Part shown: positions 47,039 through 55,174 of the stretch, piece after piece
How positions within the stretch are numbered: the first letter of the stretch is position 1
Layout of the letters: each line of letters opens with the position of its first letter
Source: a virus
Virus record (IMG/VR): IMGVR_UViG_3300042308_001511
Span: 280,084 to 344,083 of that record
Length of the DNA: 64,000 nt
Strand: one strand, 5' to 3'
Translations under genes and position numbers: made by a program
The notes under the pieces: model-generated
Databases searched by the model: none
Seen by the model: the letters and a program-made list of their open reading frames with translations, nothing else
What the model was told of the DNA's origin: nothing

Positions 47039-47271
47039 ATACCTATGTTTTTTAGTCTCATTTCTCTTGCTTCTTTCATTGTGACGAATCTGTCTGATGT
47101 GTAGACAATCTCTTCACCGTTGTCGTTGATGACTGCAACGTCGGTCTGTACTCCTTCGTGTTTCTCGTAAAGGTCGTCCTCGGATTCGTATACCTTTCCG
47201 ATGGTAAGGCTCTGTGTTTTGTCACTGAGTAGTGATGGACCGTTCCATATACACACTACTTTGTTTTTCAT
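47035..47271 (-). CDS. CIS-family C-tag protein, 78 aa
   Basis: Start MKNKVVCIWNGPSLLSDKTQ at 47271 overlaps the stop of the previous gene, replacing a longer frame. SLTIGKVYESEDDLYEKHEG and RFVTMKEAREMRLKNIGI. Typical of the family. Confidence 0.75.
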   Translation of the reverse strand: MKNKVVCIWNGPSLLSDKTQSLTIGKVYESEDDLYEKHEGVQTDVAVINDNGEEIVYTSDRFVTMKEAREMRLKNIGI

Positions 47272-47537
47272 ATTCCTAAATCGTTTAGTTTTCTTTCTCT
47301 CAACTCTCTTAATGTTCCAAAATGTTTTTTGTTGAATGGCCATAGAAATGCACCAACCTTTACCAAAAATCTGTTCTGTGGTGACCATTCGTCGAGGTAC
47401 TCACCAATATAACTATAATAACATTCACCTTCTTTTACTTCGATGTTTCCTAAATCAATATGTATCATAGACATATCTTTTAGACAATAGACTTCTTCGT
47501 ACAATTTGTCTTTTACTATAGGTGCTAAAAAACTCAT
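47268..47537 (-). CDS. C-tag protein, 89 aa
   Basis: MSFLAPIVKDKLYEEVYCLK, DLGNIEVKEGECYYSYIGEY and the end LRELRERKLNDLGI. Barrel-like middle. ATGA links on both sides. Confidence 0.7.
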   Translation of the reverse strand: MSFLAPIVKDKLYEEVYCLKDMSMIHIDLGNIEVKEGECYYSYIGEYLDEWSPQNRFLVKVGAFLWPFNKKHFGTLRELRERKLNDLGI

Positions 47538-47830
47538 ATTCCAATCTCTTTTAGTTTAATTTCTCTGAATAATGGCAGTAACCATTTCTCGTAGGAGTAC
47601 GCCTCTTCTTCCACGAAGTCTCTCATTATTAAGTCGTAGAACTTATCTTTGATTGGTTCGAAGAAGTCCAACACCTCAATCTCGTGTCGATCCTCGTACA
47701 CCTTCATCTTACAGAATACCGTTCCAGTGCGTACGTTGTATAGCGTAAAGATTCTGTGTCTTGGAATATAGTGAACCTCTCTTTGCTTGCTGAAGAACTT
47801 CATCTCATTTCCTTCGTTGATCCATCTCAT
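47534..47830 (-). CDS. C-tag protein, 98 aa
   Basis: MRWINEGNEMKFFSKQREVH, strand pair (VFCKMKVYEDRHEIEVLDFF), helical second part, and the end LPLFREIKLKEIGI. It starts right after a leftover tag sequence at 47828-47850. Confidence 0.7.
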   Translation of the reverse strand: MRWINEGNEMKFFSKQREVHYIPRHRIFTLYNVRTGTVFCKMKVYEDRHEIEVLDFFEPIKDKFYDLIMRDFVEEEAYSYEKWLLPLFREIKLKEIGI

Positions 47831-47850
47831 ATTCCAATCTCTTTTAGTTT
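47828..47850 (-). other. Leftover C-tag coding sequence out of frame
   Basis: Minus strand AAACTAAAAGAGATTGGAAT-ATGA would encode KLKEIGI-stop, the usual tag ending at the ATG of 47830. But the upstream gene stops a few bases earlier with its own tag ending (VLDDLGIN), so this second tag is out of frame. It looks like a recombination scar between two tag sequences, or an initiation region kept for the downstream gene. Confidence 0.6.
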
Positions 47851-48074
47851 ATTCCTAAATCATCTAGCACTTTTCCTCTGTCCTCTGCGATCCTCTTTGT
47901 TATGAGTTCGTCAATGAACCTGATCCACCTCTTTATGTAGGCGTCTGGTGGTGCTTGTTGTGCACCAGTGAGCATCGTCCTCAGCTCGTAAGTGCTGAGA
48001 TCTGAAAGGAAAACGATTTTGCCCGCTAGTTGTAAGGTCGAGAACTCAGAACATAAGTCCATATATGTCTTCAT
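47844..48074 (-). CDS. C-tag protein, 76 aa
   Basis: MKTYMDLCSEFSTLQLAGKI, helical with TMLTGAQQAPPDAYIKRWIR and the end AEDRGKVLDDLGIN. Its own stop comes before the leftover tag. Overlaps the 34-aa gene by ATGA. Confidence 0.65.
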   Translation of the reverse strand: MKTYMDLCSEFSTLQLAGKIVFLSDLSTYELRTMLTGAQQAPPDAYIKRWIRFIDELITKRIAEDRGKVLDDLGIN

Positions 48075-48175
48075 AATATTCCAATATTGTTTAGTTTCCT
48101 GTCGCGGATGGCCAGGTTCGGTACTGTCTTCTCGTCACCTGGAAGTCTGTGTAAATGTATTATCCTTTGTTTCAT
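48071..48175 (-). CDS. 34-residue mini C-tag protein
   Basis: ATG 48175 to TGA 48071-48073: MKQRIIHLHRLPGDEKTVPN then LAIRDRKLNNIGIL. Nearly a third is the tag. Both ends overlap neighbours in ATGA fashion, exactly as for full-length array members, so it is unlikely to be random. It may be a degraded member or the minimum unit of the family. Confidence 0.55.
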   Translation of the reverse strand: MKQRIIHLHRLPGDEKTVPNLAIRDRKLNNIGIL

Positions 48176-48393
48176 ATTCCTATCTCTTTCAGTTTTTTCT
48201 GCCTACATTCGTCGAGTGGTATAAATAAATTTTTAGGGTATGTGTTGAATGCACCTAGATCGTTCCTCAGTGAGTAGTTGTTGTGTTGGTCTATTGTTGC
48301 TTCGTAGACTTTACCCACTGTAAGTTTTAGTAATCTCGAAAGTGGATTGGTAGTTTCATCGAGAAATCTATTGGATATGCACATCAGTTTCAT
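48172..48393 (-). CDS. CIS-family C-tag protein, 73 aa
   Basis: MKLMCISNRFLDETTNPLSR, LLKLTVGKVYEATIDQHNNY, FIPLDECRQKKLKEIGI. LTVGKVYEA is the family core. ATGA on both sides. Confidence 0.75.
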   Translation of the reverse strand: MKLMCISNRFLDETTNPLSRLLKLTVGKVYEATIDQHNNYSLRNDLGAFNTYPKNLFIPLDECRQKKLKEIGI

Positions 48394-48641
48394 ATACCTA
48401 TTTGTTTTAGTTTCCTTTCTCTTAGACTTTCCCTAAGGAACGCAGAATATTTACGTTCACTATACAATATACCATTAAAGTAAATGTTTTTTGAATGATC
48501 CAGATAGTCAATCAGTCTTTTTAGTTCGTACATTCCGTGCATCGAAATTTTACCATCTTCGTCTTTGAAGAATATCCATTTTTCGATCTCTAAGTTTTTC
48601 ATTATTATGTACTTCCCATCGAAGCCGATTGTTTCGTCCAT
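48390..48641 (-). CDS. C-tag protein, 83 aa
   Basis: MDETIGFDGKYIIMKNLEIE, EKWIFFKDEDGKISMHGMYE, FLRESLRERKLKQIGI. Strand-then-helix arrangement, perhaps beta-hairpin plus helices. Confidence 0.7.
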   Translation of the reverse strand: MDETIGFDGKYIIMKNLEIEKWIFFKDEDGKISMHGMYELKRLIDYLDHSKNIYFNGILYSERKYSAFLRESLRERKLKQIGI

Positions 48642-48642
48642 A

Positions 48643-48975
48643 TTATATCCCTATTTTTCTTATCTGTATCTCCCTTACTGCCGCTCTTAGTGAACTCTTG
48701 ATTGGTTCCTCGAAGTTCTTTATTTTTATTACGTCTCGTTGTCCGAGATTTTCCTTATCGTATACCTCATCACCGATGACATCCCTTGTCACACCGCACT
48801 CCTCGTCGAGTATTGGCTCGGTCACTATGTGGTGAAACCTAATATCATCACCGTCAACCTCTATACCAGTAATAAACACGTTCATCGCCATCTTCTCGTG
48901 AATCGGAAGGTGTTTGTTAGTCTCGTAGATGTGTGTTCTTATTATGAAATTGTCTTCCTCGTCTGTGTGTATCAT
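48643..48975 (-). CDS. C-tag protein, 110 aa
   Basis: MIHTDEEDNFIIRTHIYETN, VFITGIEVDGDDIRFHHIVT, an acidic middle with CGVTRDVIGD, and the end AVREIQIRKIGI. Larger than most; unrecognised. Confidence 0.7.
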   Translation of the reverse strand: MIHTDEEDNFIIRTHIYETNKHLPIHEKMAMNVFITGIEVDGDDIRFHHIVTEPILDEECGVTRDVIGDEVYDKENLGQRDVIKIKNFEEPIKSSLRAAVREIQIRKIGI

Positions 48976-49220
48976 ATTCCTAGTTCTTTAAGTTTTTGTT
49001 CTCTTACCTCTTGTATGTCTCTGAAGTGTTCAGCGTCGTACTTCCTAAACTTTCCGTCTTCACACTTCACTACATAAGATGGTTTTCCTGGTTTGTATGT
49101 ATTTGGATCGTATGTGGTTGGTGTTAGTTCGTATTCATAAATATTACCATATATAAGTATGTATTCGTAACCACCACGATGTTTTGGTATACTTAAATCT
49201 ATTTTAGACTGACATTTCAT
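48972..49220 (-). CDS. CIS-like C-tag protein, 82 aa
   Basis: MKCQSKIDLSIPKHRGGYEY, ILIYGNIYEYELTPTTYDPN, KCEDGKFRKYDAEHFRDIQE and VREQKLKELGI. CIS-type layout with Cys at residue 3. Confidence 0.7.
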   Translation of the reverse strand: MKCQSKIDLSIPKHRGGYEYILIYGNIYEYELTPTTYDPNTYKPGKPSYVVKCEDGKFRKYDAEHFRDIQEVREQKLKELGI

Positions 49221-49483
49221 ATTCCTAGTTCGTTTAGTCTTTGGTTTCTACAAAGTGGTAACAACTCAGTAAAGTCCTTACTGAGTCTTCGCATAATTTT
49301 GTTGCGGTGTATAGACCTGTCGAGGTCCCAAGTTGTGTAGGACCCTATATTCATTATCTTTATAGTGTAGTGACCGGTCTCGGCTTTGTCGTGACAGATT
49401 ACGGTAGGTGTGACACCCATTCGCTTATACATCATTAGATGATCTACTATGTTCGCTGTTATGTCGTCAAGATTGTACCTCAT
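49217..49483 (-). CDS. C-tag protein, 88 aa
   Basis: MRYNLDDITANIVDHLMMYK, VICHDKAETGHYTIKIMNIG, SKDFTELLPLCRNQRLNELG-I. It heads the array 46545-49483; a TATATTCG box is 6 bases upstream. Confidence 0.7.
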   Translation of the reverse strand: MRYNLDDITANIVDHLMMYKRMGVTPTVICHDKAETGHYTIKIMNIGSYTTWDLDRSIHRNKIMRRLSKDFTELLPLCRNQRLNELGI

Positions 49484-49489
49484 ATTCTA

Positions 49490-49497
49490 CGAATATA
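49490..49497 (-). promoter_or_regulatory. TATATTCG box of the 46.5-49.5 kb array
   Basis: One mismatch to TAnnTTTG; 6 bases before ATG 49483, then eleven genes joined mostly by ATGA overlaps. Confidence 0.45.
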
Positions 49498-49518
49498 AGG
49501 AATTTTTAATGATTGATG

Positions 49519-50226
49519 TTATGTTTCGAACCTGGCTTTCATAGTCAGGTAATTTTTGTAAATTTCTTCATCTGTTAATATCCTTTCGTATATTCTAAAG
49601 TTGGATATGTCACCTTTGAATGGATAGGGGTTGTTAAAATACCAATTACCCATTATAAGATAGTTATTAACGGATGATGTCAACGGTTGAGTCATTGTTC
49701 CTGCTGGCCATGTCTGAGTGTTTATTAGAAAGCCGTTGACGTAAATTTTTGCATTTGCTGTAGTTGCGACTAGGTTGTACTCAACCGTACACGTAACGTT
49801 ATACCATGTATTGTTACTGAAAGTAACACCTGAATAAAGACTCTTCTGTGAATTTGATCCGTTGTTTGTGTAGTATGAGAAATGAAACTCACCGTTTGGA
49901 CGGAATCCTAAGTATGGTACATAAAATCCCCAGACTATATTGTATGCACTCACACTCTCCTGTCTATTGAACCAAACATCAAATGTTCTCGAATTTGTCG
50001 AGAATATGTTCTCATTATTCGATGCAGAACTTCCTAAGTTACCATCGAAAGTCAAAACACCTGCATTATTTGGATTGTAAGTGGCACCAGATAAAGATAG
50101 TGTTTGTCGTTTACGTGTAAGGTCTGCCCATCCATTTGTTGTATTAACAAATGAACGACTGTTTGCTACATCCAGATATAGTGATAGATTATCAGTTGTT
50201 AGTTTAGGTCCTAGTTGAATCGACAT
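49519..50226 (-). CDS. LamG/concanavalin-like fibre protein, 235 aa
   Basis: One LamG-type domain: LTTDNLSLYLDVANSRSFVN at the start, RTFDVWFNRQESVSAYNIVW, TWYNVTCTVEYNLVATTANA with KIYVNGFLINTQ, and a final ISNFRIYERILTDEEIYKNY. Such domains bind carbohydrate and are common in phage adhesins. It shares its opening and closing blocks with the next gene, so it looks like a one-domain version. Confidence 0.8.
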   Translation of the reverse strand: MSIQLGPKLTTDNLSLYLDVANSRSFVNTTNGWADLTRKRQTLSLSGATYNPNNAGVLTFDGNLGSSASNNENIFSTNSRTFDVWFNRQESVSAYNIVWGFYVPYLGFRPNGEFHFSYYTNNGSNSQKSLYSGVTFSNNTWYNVTCTVEYNLVATTANAKIYVNGFLINTQTWPAGTMTQPLTSSVNNYLIMGNWYFNNPYPFKGDISNFRIYERILTDEEIYKNYLTMKARFET

Positions 50227-50241
50227 TTCTTTATATTTAGT

Positions 50242-51663
50242 TTAGTATCCGAACCTTGCTTTTTGTGCGTTGTAGTTCTGTAGTATCTCTGAATCGGTGA
50301 GTATCCTTTTGTAAATCTTTAGATTGGATATCTTTCCGTTGAATGGGTATATGCCAGTTGGTCCATAGTTAGCCATTTTTAATCCACCACCTTGGAAAAC
50401 AGAATCTACGGTTCCTGCAGCGGTAGTCAAATTTGTAACAAGTGTACCATTTATGTACATTTTTGCAGTAGATGTTGTTGCTATATCGTCTTGTACCAAT
50501 GTACACACCACGTTGTACCAGGTATTGTCCGAATATGAAATTGGTGAAATTATGGTTCTCTGTTGTGGCACTCCTGCTGCTACGGTAGCAGAGGTTGTGT
50601 ACCACGAGAATAATATTTTATTTAGGTTGGTACTATCTCTGAATGATAGATATGGAAGTAAGTTATTTGAGAAAATCATATTAAACTGGTTTATACTAGA
50701 TGTTCTATTGAACCAAACGTCCCATGTCATTTCGTAGTTTTGTGTGAAAATTGTTGAGGTTGATGCAGAACTTCCTGCAGCACCGTCAAACTTCAAAGTA
50801 CGTGATATATCTGGAGTATAAGACGCACCACTAATTGGAAGAGTTCCGTAGTTTTTTGCCATATCGGTCCATCCGGTTGTAGTATTTATAAATGACCTAG
50901 TATCATTTGCATCTATATAAAAGTTAAGACCTTCTCCAACTATATCATTTTCAAATCTGGTATTTTGTGCATTGTAGTTTTGTAGTATCTCTTCTGCAGT
51001 CAGTGCTTTATTATAAAATCTCGTTTGAGAGAATAATCCTTGCCATGGGTAGTTGTTATCTGTTGCTGCTGTATAACCACCTGCCACTCTGGATACGGTG
51101 AGTTGTGTTGTTGTTGGATTAACCGTTGTTGTTCCAGTTACGTTCGATATATATTTTCCGTTTAGATAAAATTGAATGGTTCTATCTGTTTTTACTACCA
51201 TTGATAATAAACCCCAATTTTTCGACAAATCATAGTTACTAACCGTTGCACCGTAGAAATAGTTGCCACCGGTCTGTCTGAAACTAAATTTCCATTGGCT
51301 TGGTGTACTGACACATGATATCATAACCCATGGCCATGTTGCACCTGGACCACAAAGTGAATTTAGTGAAGTCGTGTTTTCTCTCATTTTGACGGTGAAT
51401 TCCATAGTGTACTCTGACTGGTCTACAAAAACGATGTTATTGGTTGTGGATATCCATGTAGGTGTTCCCACAGTTGCTCCTTTGGTGTCGAAACAACCTA
51501 ACCCCACCGGATTATAACCGATAGTTCCGACTAAAAGTCCAGAATTCCTTCCAGTTAAATCTTTGTAATCAACACCAGTACTAGGGTATGATTTGGTGTT
51601 GGCAGGATCGAGGTAGTATATCAATCCGTCAGTTACTATGCTAGGTCCTATGTTTGTTGCCAT
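50242..51663 (-). CDS. Two-domain LamG fibre protein, 473 aa
   Basis: Two LamG repeats: residues ~5-235 (GPSIVTDGLIYYLDPANTKS to TRFYNKALTAEEILQNYNAQ) and ~240-473 (GEGLNFYIDANDTRSFINTT to LKIYKRILTDSEILQNYNAQ). The repeats end with the same EILQNYNAQ helix. No signal peptide. It probably arose by duplicating a single-LamG gene like 49519. Receptor or glycan binding inferred. Confidence 0.8.
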   Translation of the reverse strand: MATNIGPSIVTDGLIYYLDPANTKSYPSTGVDYKDLTGRNSGLLVGTIGYNPVGLGCFDTKGATVGTPTWISTTNNIVFVDQSEYTMEFTVKMRENTTSLNSLCGPGATWPWVMISCVSTPSQWKFSFRQTGGNYFYGATVSNYDLSKNWGLLSMVVKTDRTIQFYLNGKYISNVTGTTTVNPTTTQLTVSRVAGGYTAATDNNYPWQGLFSQTRFYNKALTAEEILQNYNAQNTRFENDIVGEGLNFYIDANDTRSFINTTTGWTDMAKNYGTLPISGASYTPDISRTLKFDGAAGSSASTSTIFTQNYEMTWDVWFNRTSSINQFNMIFSNNLLPYLSFRDSTNLNKILFSWYTTSATVAAGVPQQRTIISPISYSDNTWYNVVCTLVQDDIATTSTAKMYINGTLVTNLTTAAGTVDSVFQGGGLKMANYGPTGIYPFNGKISNLKIYKRILTDSEILQNYNAQKARFGY

Positions 51664-51666
51664 ATC

Positions 51667-52134
51667 TTAAAAGTAGTCGAAGTTTGATTTATAGTCGTAA
51701 GGATCCATCGTCTTAACATATATATCGGGCCAAAGTCTGTTGAGTTCGTCTATGCTTTCTTCGAGTAGATAGGTTGCCTCTATGTCCATCACCTCCATAT
51801 CGTCCTCGTCTATCATTGTGAGACAAACGCTGACCTCCGGTTCGCCTGCGGCATCTATCGCCTCCTGTATCTCATCATAGTTGTTGATGTCGAACGTGTA
51901 GTCCTCTGGTCTGGTCGAACTATCGAACGATGTGCTGAATATGTACTCGCTACCTCCGTGTTGACTCACCGGATTGTCCACGGTTGCCATAACCATGAGC
52001 GAACCTCCATTGTCGATACTATCGAGTGCTAAGTCGTAGACGTTTTGTATCGCACCCCGTATGTCACTTAGTACGTCGATAGCTTCCTTTCCCTGTGTGG
52101 ACTCGAACGCCTTCCAGCTCTTTATCTTTTTCAT
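51667..52134 (-). CDS. N-tagged protein, 155 aa
   Basis: Start MKKIKSWKAFESTQGKEAID at 52134 (ATGA with previous stop); the frame has earlier Met codons but this gives the N-tag. A paralog of 52131-52580: both have an early D-I/L-R helix, then SLMVMATVDNP or YSMTIPSPHE, then YDxI/VxEAI/QAL. Acidic. Unknown. Confidence 0.7.
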   Translation of the reverse strand: MKKIKSWKAFESTQGKEAIDVLSDIRGAIQNVYDLALDSIDNGGSLMVMATVDNPVSQHGGSEYIFSTSFDSSTRPEDYTFDINNYDEIQEAIDAAGEPEVSVCLTMIDEDDMEVMDIEATYLLEESIDELNRLWPDIYVKTMDPYDYKSNFDYF

Positions 52135-52580
52135 CCTATCCATATCGTTATTCCTTTCCATTCCTCTTTCAACTCGTCTAGTGCTCTTTCTTGTAGTTCC
52201 TCGGTCTTTTCTTGGTCAAAGTTTATTTCTTTTCCAAACCTTGTGTTGGTGTTCTCGGTTAGTAGATAAAACCATACAGCAGGTTTCATTCCTTCTGAAA
52301 GAGCTTGCTCGACCCAATTGACACTATCATACTCAAATACGATGTCACGGTTTTCGTGGTTAATCATACCACTCGCGATTGATGTATTTGGCGTTTTCTC
52401 GTGATAGAGTCCTTCGTGTGGTGAAGGTATTGTCATTGAGTATCCAAGGTATCCATCTTCGTCAATGTGTTCGATGCTAAGCATAAAGACTTGGTTGGTC
52501 AGTTCTCTAAGATCACTCTCCATCTGTTCGAGAAGATTTTTATTGTTCTCAAACATCGCGTACGACTTTATTCTTTTCAT
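52131..52580 (-). CDS. N-tagged protein, 149 aa
   Basis: N-tag MKRIKSYAMFENNKNLLEQM. Paralog of 51667-52134. TATATATA box 4 bases before its ATG, shared in a divergent gap with the plus gene at 52612. Unknown function. Confidence 0.7.
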   Translation of the reverse strand: MKRIKSYAMFENNKNLLEQMESDLRELTNQVFMLSIEHIDEDGYLGYSMTIPSPHEGLYHEKTPNTSIASGMINHENRDIVFEYDSVNWVEQALSEGMKPAVWFYLLTENTNTRFGKEINFDQEKTEELQERALDELKEEWKGITIWIG

Positions 52581-52584
52581 ACCA

Positions 52585-52592
52585 TATATATA
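52585..52592 (-). promoter_or_regulatory. TATATA box before an N-tag gene
   Basis: Minus strand TATATATA then ggt-ATG at 52580. The plus gene at 52612 lies in the same gap with its own TATATTCA five bases before its ATG. Confidence 0.45.
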
Positions 52593-52611
52593 AAATTGCT
52601 ATATTCACGTT

Positions 52612-52935
52612 ATGGATTTCGGATACTACATATTAGACGAACAAAAAAGACCTGTGAAGTGTGACGACTTTTCTAAGGTGGGGAATTTTATGGGTATGTC
52701 TGTCGCTAGGAACTCACACAACGGTGTCGAGGTTTCGACTGTTTTTTTGGTTATGGAACATGGAACTGACGAGTTGGGAAGGCCTCTACTTTTTGAGTCA
52801 ATGGTCTTTGGTGGTCCACATGATGGTATTCAGTTTAGATATTCTACTTGGGAAGATGCCGAAGCTGGTCATGAGTCATTACTATGGGTTTTGACTGAGG
52901 AGAGAGATAAAAAACTTGGTGAGTTGGGTATTTAG
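52612..52935 (+). CDS. C-tag protein on the plus strand, 107 aa
   Basis: MDFGYYILDEQKRPVKCDDF, SKVGNFMGMSVARNSHNGVE, EEGTDELGRPLLFE-type strands, and the end TEERDKKLGELGI. One of few C-tag genes on this strand. No gene starts at its stop, so the tag is retained without coupling. TATATTCA lies 5 bases upstream of the ATG. Confidence 0.75.
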   Translation: MDFGYYILDEQKRPVKCDDFSKVGNFMGMSVARNSHNGVEVSTVFLVMEHGTDELGRPLLFESMVFGGPHDGIQFRYSTWEDAEAGHESLLWVLTEERDKKLGELGI

Positions 52936-53153
52936 TCTAATAATGAATTAATTTTTTTATCACGCAAATCTATTTGTACCTTCTTCCAATAATTATCGTG
53001 TATCGAGAATGTGAGATTGTCCTTTCCGTTCCTTATCGTGAAGAACCAAGTGTCACCAATAAGCTGTTCTATCATTACATCCATACCCTCGAAGAAGTTT
53101 ATGTGTACCTCCTCAATCTCACCAAAAACTCCTATTCTATATTTTTCCATCAT
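52932..53153 (-). CDS. C-tag variant protein, 73 aa
   Basis: MMEKYRIGVFGEIEEVHINF, strand-rich, TWFFTIRNGKDNLTFSIHDN, ending LRDKKINSLLD. Convergent with 52612; the stop regions overlap by 4 bases. Confidence 0.65.
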   Translation of the reverse strand: MMEKYRIGVFGEIEEVHINFFEGMDVMIEQLIGDTWFFTIRNGKDNLTFSIHDNYWKKVQIDLRDKKINSLLD

Positions 53154-53169
53154 AAATCGTTTAACTTTT

Positions 53170-53177
53170 TATATATA
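53170..53177 (+). promoter_or_regulatory. TATATA box before an N-tag gene
   Basis: TATATATA then gttgt-ATG at 53183. Confidence 0.45.
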
Positions 53178-53182
53178 GTTGT

Positions 53183-54853
53183 ATGAAAAGATTAATGACG
53201 CGTCAACAATTCTTAAACGAAGCACACATTTACTTCGACGATTACCTGGTAGACACGCTGAGTGAGATAGACAACACGATAGCAAAGAGGCTTCTCGACC
53301 TACACAAGAAACAGCAAGACACGGATATCGCTTTCGCGATGCAGGGCAAGAAAGGTAAAGTCAATATAATAACTTATAAAAAAGCAGCAGAGACGCTACG
53401 TAAGAAGGAGGACGACGTTTTCATAAACGATGTGGCAGATGACGTAGAGGCAGACAAGCCACTCGACGACGACTGGCAGATAAAGTCTTTTAACTTCCTT
53501 AGAGACAATAAAGCAATGACCGCGACCAAAATATCGAGGCTTGTAAACACCCTCTTCCCTAAGGAGTACGAAGACACAGAAGGACAAAAGACACTAAGAG
53601 ACCTGATAGACAAATATGGTGCACTTACCGACGACACAATGAAGTTTGAGGTCGTGAAGGGTGAGGAGGTAAAGAAGTGGTATCTTGAAGACAACTACGA
53701 GACAACAAAGGGAGACCTCGGTGGAAGTTGTATGAGACACGACCGATGTCAGACCTACTTCGACATATACATCAAGAATCCGGACGTGGTCAGCATACTA
53801 ATTTGTCTCGGTGCGAAAGGAACGTTGATAGGAAGAGCACTCATCTGGAACCTGTCGGACAGCAATGATCCGTCGCAGCTGATGGACAGGATTTACTTCA
53901 GAGACGAGAGGGTCAAAGAAAAGTTCATAAGCTACGCAGAGGATAACGATATGGCCTACAAACCCGGAAGGGGTCTGACCAATATCGTCTGGCGTGGAGA
54001 GAGATTCAAAAAATCACCGAAGGTAAAACTCGAAGAGTGGGAGTTCGACGAATATCCGTATATGGACACATTCGCGAAGCTCGACATCGAGGACGGTACA
54101 CTATACAACTCAGAAGACAAGGCCGACGGCTTCTACATACTCACATCCACAGACGGTGGATACCACGAGAGAGAGATTGTCTGGTCAACCTACGAAGACC
54201 AGGAGATAGACGAAGAAGAGGCGGTGTGGAGCGAGCCAATACAGGATTGGGTAAGCAGGGAAAATTCCGTATACGTCAGCACGGACTACGACAGAACAAC
54301 AGGCGATTACCCTAAGGACCACCCGGACATCGTACACATACCGAACGAAGGATATTTTCATATCGACGATACACTATGGAGTGAGTGCATGGAACAAGCG
54401 ATACTCTACTCCGACGCGATAGAAATAGTAGGTCACATCGACGATATGGAGGCAGACTCGTTTGGACACGAGATTGACTATGTCGATAGATCGAAAAAAC
54501 TCGTAATCTGGCGGGATATGCTCTGTGCGAACTGGCTGAGGTACCTAATAGACAATGATATCTGGGACGAGAAGCCGTTCCTCGACGACGACGTGGTAAA
54601 GGTAGAGAACGGAAAGTACTACCTAGTCGACTGGTCAATCGTCGCTTACGAGACCGAGAAGGGGCAGCTTTCATTCAAGCATTGTCAGGTTCTCAACATT
54701 AACAACGATGGACTTAAAGAGGTTATGACTGACACGCCTAGTTACTACTGGAACTTGAAATCAGAGATAAAAAAAGAATTAATCTCGGCACTCAAAGGTA
54801 AAGATGATAAAGAGGTAGAGAAGATTGAGAAGTGGATACTAAATACCCAATAG
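53183..54853 (+). CDS. Large N-tagged protein, 556 aa
   Basis: N-terminus MKRLMTRQQFLNEA resembles the N-tag and T4-type cleavage site. Central block GGSCMRHDRCQTYFDIYIKN then VSILICLGAKGTLIGRALIW and MDRIYFRDERVKEKF is a conserved-looking feature (Cys-rich loop, strands, IGRALxW, MDRIYF) that I have seen in tailed-phage hypothetical proteins but cannot name. The rest is acidic. It is the largest N-tagged protein here and so a strong candidate for a packaged, injected protein. Confidence 0.7.
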   Translation: MKRLMTRQQFLNEAHIYFDDYLVDTLSEIDNTIAKRLLDLHKKQQDTDIAFAMQGKKGKVNIITYKKAAETLRKKEDDVFINDVADDVEADKPLDDDWQIKSFNFLRDNKAMTATKISRLVNTLFPKEYEDTEGQKTLRDLIDKYGALTDDTMKFEVVKGEEVKKWYLEDNYETTKGDLGGSCMRHDRCQTYFDIYIKNPDVVSILICLGAKGTLIGRALIWNLSDSNDPSQLMDRIYFRDERVKEKFISYAEDNDMAYKPGRGLTNIVWRGERFKKSPKVKLEEWEFDEYPYMDTFAKLDIEDGTLYNSEDKADGFYILTSTDGGYHEREIVWSTYEDQEIDEEEAVWSEPIQDWVSRENSVYVSTDYDRTTGDYPKDHPDIVHIPNEGYFHIDDTLWSECMEQAILYSDAIEIVGHIDDMEADSFGHEIDYVDRSKKLVIWRDMLCANWLRYLIDNDIWDEKPFLDDDVVKVENGKYYLVDWSIVAYETEKGQLSFKHCQVLNINNDGLKEVMTDTPSYYWNLKSEIKKELISALKGKDDKEVEKIEKWILNTQ

Positions 54854-55174
54854 TTGATCTATTCTACTATTTCTTAATTCTATACGATTCTCTATAAATG
54901 AACTTAGGTTTGAACTCGAACATATTATACCACGTTCGTCGGTGAAGATGTACTTCCATTTATAGTTACCTTCTCGTTGGACTATGAAGACCACTATGGC
55001 ATCGTATATCACACCACATCGCATTGATATTATTTTACCATTTTTTTGGTTTACGTACATATTTTTTTTGACCATTATTCTGACCTGCTCTGCCTCAGTG
55101 TTCAGTGTCATGCTTCGATTCCAGTATTTCAGATCTGCAGTATGTTGCTTCTCTGGCCTTATTTTATACATCAT
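54839..55174 (-). CDS. C-tag variant protein, 111 aa
   Basis: MMYKIRPEKQHTADLKYWNR, strands (KWKYIFTDERGIICSSSNLS) and the end RNSRIDQLLGI. Overlaps the plus gene's 3' end by 15 bases. Intermediate between the ELGI and x-LL tag types. Confidence 0.65.
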   Translation of the reverse strand: MMYKIRPEKQHTADLKYWNRSMTLNTEAEQVRIMVKKNMYVNQKNGKIISMRCGVIYDAIVVFIVQREGNYKWKYIFTDERGIICSSSNLSSFIENRIELRNSRIDQLLGI

